NCBI RefSeq assembly: GCF_900182955.1 | Contig: NZ_FXUL01000002.1 | Coordinates: 481,721-545,720 of the forward strand | Reading direction: 5' to 3' | DNA: 64,000 bases | DNA from: Noviherbaspirillum suwonense | GTDB taxonomy: Bacteria > Pseudomonadota > Gammaproteobacteria > Burkholderiales > Burkholderiaceae_D | Shown here: piece by piece, positions 62,638 through 64,000 of the stretch | Layout: each line of letters starts with the position of its first letter | Position numbering within the stretch: the first letter of the stretch is position 1 | Notes under the pieces: model-generated | Told to the model about the DNA's origin: nothing | The model's input: only the letters and a program-made list of their open reading frames with translations | Database searches by the model: none | Program-made: the position numbers and the translations under genes

Positions 62638-63510
62638 ATGATATGCTACCAGGAAATCTTTCCGTCTTGGATGACTGCCATGAAGTCTTTTTCGGCAGGA
62701 AACGCTGCCGCCACATCCTTTTTAGCCAAGCCCAAAATCTTGGTCAGCATTCTGAACTGGAACAGCGCGGCGAAGACTTTGCATTGCCTGTCCTCGATTC
62801 AAAATGAGCAGGCAATTACCGGCAGCGTTGCTGATGTTTCGGTGCGGGTACTTGATAATGGATCACGCAGCGAGGATCGCGCTGCCCTCCAAGCGAGCCT
62901 GTCGGCGTTCGTTACACTGCAATGTCTTCCGGTTAACCTAAGTTTTACCGGCGGTCACAACCTCGCAATTACCTCCGCCATTGCGGACAATTATGACTTT
63001 ATCTGGCTGATTAACAATAATGCCGAGGTTGTGCCTGGCACTCTGCTGAAACTGGTTAATGAAATTTAGCTCGATGACAAGACGGGGGCCGTGTCGCCGA
63101 TTTTGCGAAACAGCGATGATTGTGCCTCGATCGTACGTCGCGTAAACACCCATAACTGGGTCGATTCTGCAAGTAACCGCGTTGTCGAGATTGAGGAAGC
63201 GCAGGGCGTGCGAGAAAGGGCACCTCACTCGGTCTGGCTCGACGGCACGGCCATCCTATTTCGCGTCAAAGCACTCGCGCAAACCGGCCTCCTTGATGAC
63301 CGCCTATTTGCGTACTACGATGATGACGATATCGGCACGCGCTTAGCGCGCCAAGGCTGGTACAGCCGCTGTGTATTCACGGCCACGGTTTACCACGAAG
63401 TCCGTTACACCTATGAGGAGTACCCTCTCTACCTGATTTATCTGCTGCAACGCAATCACATGCTGTTCTACTATAAAAACACTCCAGCGCCCTATCGAAG
63501 CAAGTTGTAG
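62638..63510 (+). pseudogene. GT2 glycosyltransferase gene broken by an in-frame amber codon
   Basis: Two frames in phase (62638-63069 and 63091-63510) read as one GT2 protein, interrupted by a TAG at 63067-63069. Before it: ILVSILNWNSAAKTLHCL, VRVLDNGSRSEDRAAL, LSFTGGHNLAITSAIADNYDFIWLINNNAEVVPG. After it: LDDKTGAVSPILR, SVWLDGTAILFRVKALAQTGLLDDRLFAYYDDDDIGTRLARQGW. The join restores the normal GT2 order, so the gene was intact recently. Beyond 63510 further text of the same kind (KLNRQKLDSLRLAIS near 63690) needs frame changes. A programmed readthrough is possible but a simple mutation is more likely. Confidence 0.75.
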
Positions 63511-64000
63511 TTACGACTTGTCGATAAAGCGTTTTTCGAAGCAAACCGACGGCGCGACCGTGGCCTCCCCCGAACAGAGCGACGTCATGTTAGTAACCAT
63601 CGAAGACTTTATCCGCGGGCGCTTTGGCCCACCGTCGATGACGCGCAAAGTCGCATGGTAGCTACGGGTAGCAGCAAGCGCGTCCGCTAAGCTGAACCGC
63701 CAGAAACTCGACTCGCTGCGCTTGGCCATTTCTTAAGGCGCCGGTCGCGCCGTGGCACAACAACTGCATAAAATGAAAGCGCCCTGCGTGCGCCAGCCGT
63801 AAGAAAAAAATAAAGCGGTATTAAAAAAAGCTACCGTTAGCGAATCCAGCTCTGAGTCTACGAGCGTGAAGTAGCCCCATGATTCCCCGGACCGCCGGTA
63901 TTCCTTAAACTAACGACTAGGAATACTGCTATGGATAGACCTATGCCTTCGGGAAGAAATCAGCAAGTGGAAGTCATTACCGGGGTCCAGCGGCGCAGAC
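63511..64000. other. Decayed right end of the island
   Basis: About 490 bases. Text near 63510-63790 reads like the C-terminal part of the broken GT2 gene but in shifting frames with stops. From 63790 to the edge nothing is recognised. The window ends here. Confidence 0.45.

Overview
The window looks like a chromosomal segment of a GC-rich betaproteobacterium of the order Burkholderiales, most likely family Oxalobacteraceae (Herbaspirillum, Noviherbaspirillum or Massilia-like). This placement is inferred from gene content and order: ompR-envZ, ispD-ispF back to back with mfd and serB, a class I phaC-phaR pair, rluD-pgeF facing bamD, and a PaaG-like and acyl-CoA dehydrogenase-rich metabolism block. 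No 16S gene is present, so the genus is not fixed.

Layout. Positions 1-9.9 kb hold signalling genes: a NarL-type two-component pair whose kinase runs off the left edge, a PilZ protein, an EamA transporter, several very small proteins, a tRNA-Arg, and a row of cupredoxin-like protein, GGDEF-EAL protein and small exported protein. Positions 10-31.9 kb are housekeeping: ompR/envZ, ispD/ispF, mfd, serB, metC, rimO, phaR/phaC, pgeF, rluD, bamD, yaaA, a PIN protein, an aminotransferase, a GST, a PaaG-like crotonase and a histidine phosphatase. Positions 32-38.7 kb form an acyl-CoA block: a phosphotransferase plus acyl-CoA dehydrogenase operon facing a second operon of two acyl-CoA dehydrogenases and two MaoC proteins, with a YfcG-like GST between.

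From 38.7 kb the window becomes accessory. Positions 39.6-45.9 kb are a membrane glycosylation cassette (two GtrB-like polyprenyl-phosphate glycosyltransferases, one GtrA-like flippase, two large GT-C-type membrane proteins). A multi-hairpin RNA candidate ending in a terminator lies at 46.44-46.58 kb. Positions 47.4-52.6 kb carry a phage-like DNA recombination set without phage structural genes: an unknown protein, a Sak4/AAA_24-like ATPase, a Gp157-family protein, an SSB and a RecD2-like helicase. A Tat-exported Gfo/Idh/MocA oxidoreductase follows.

From about 54 kb to the right edge the base composition falls visibly (AT-rich genes and spacers). This is a surface-polysaccharide island with a methyltransferase, two GT2 enzymes, an OafA-type acyltransferase and a GT32 enzyme, followed by decayed DNA: a glycan-gene fragment, an IS630-type transposase tail and a GT2 gene broken by an in-frame amber codon. 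The backbone genes look vertically inherited. The 47-52 kb recombination set and the 54-64 kb island look acquired.
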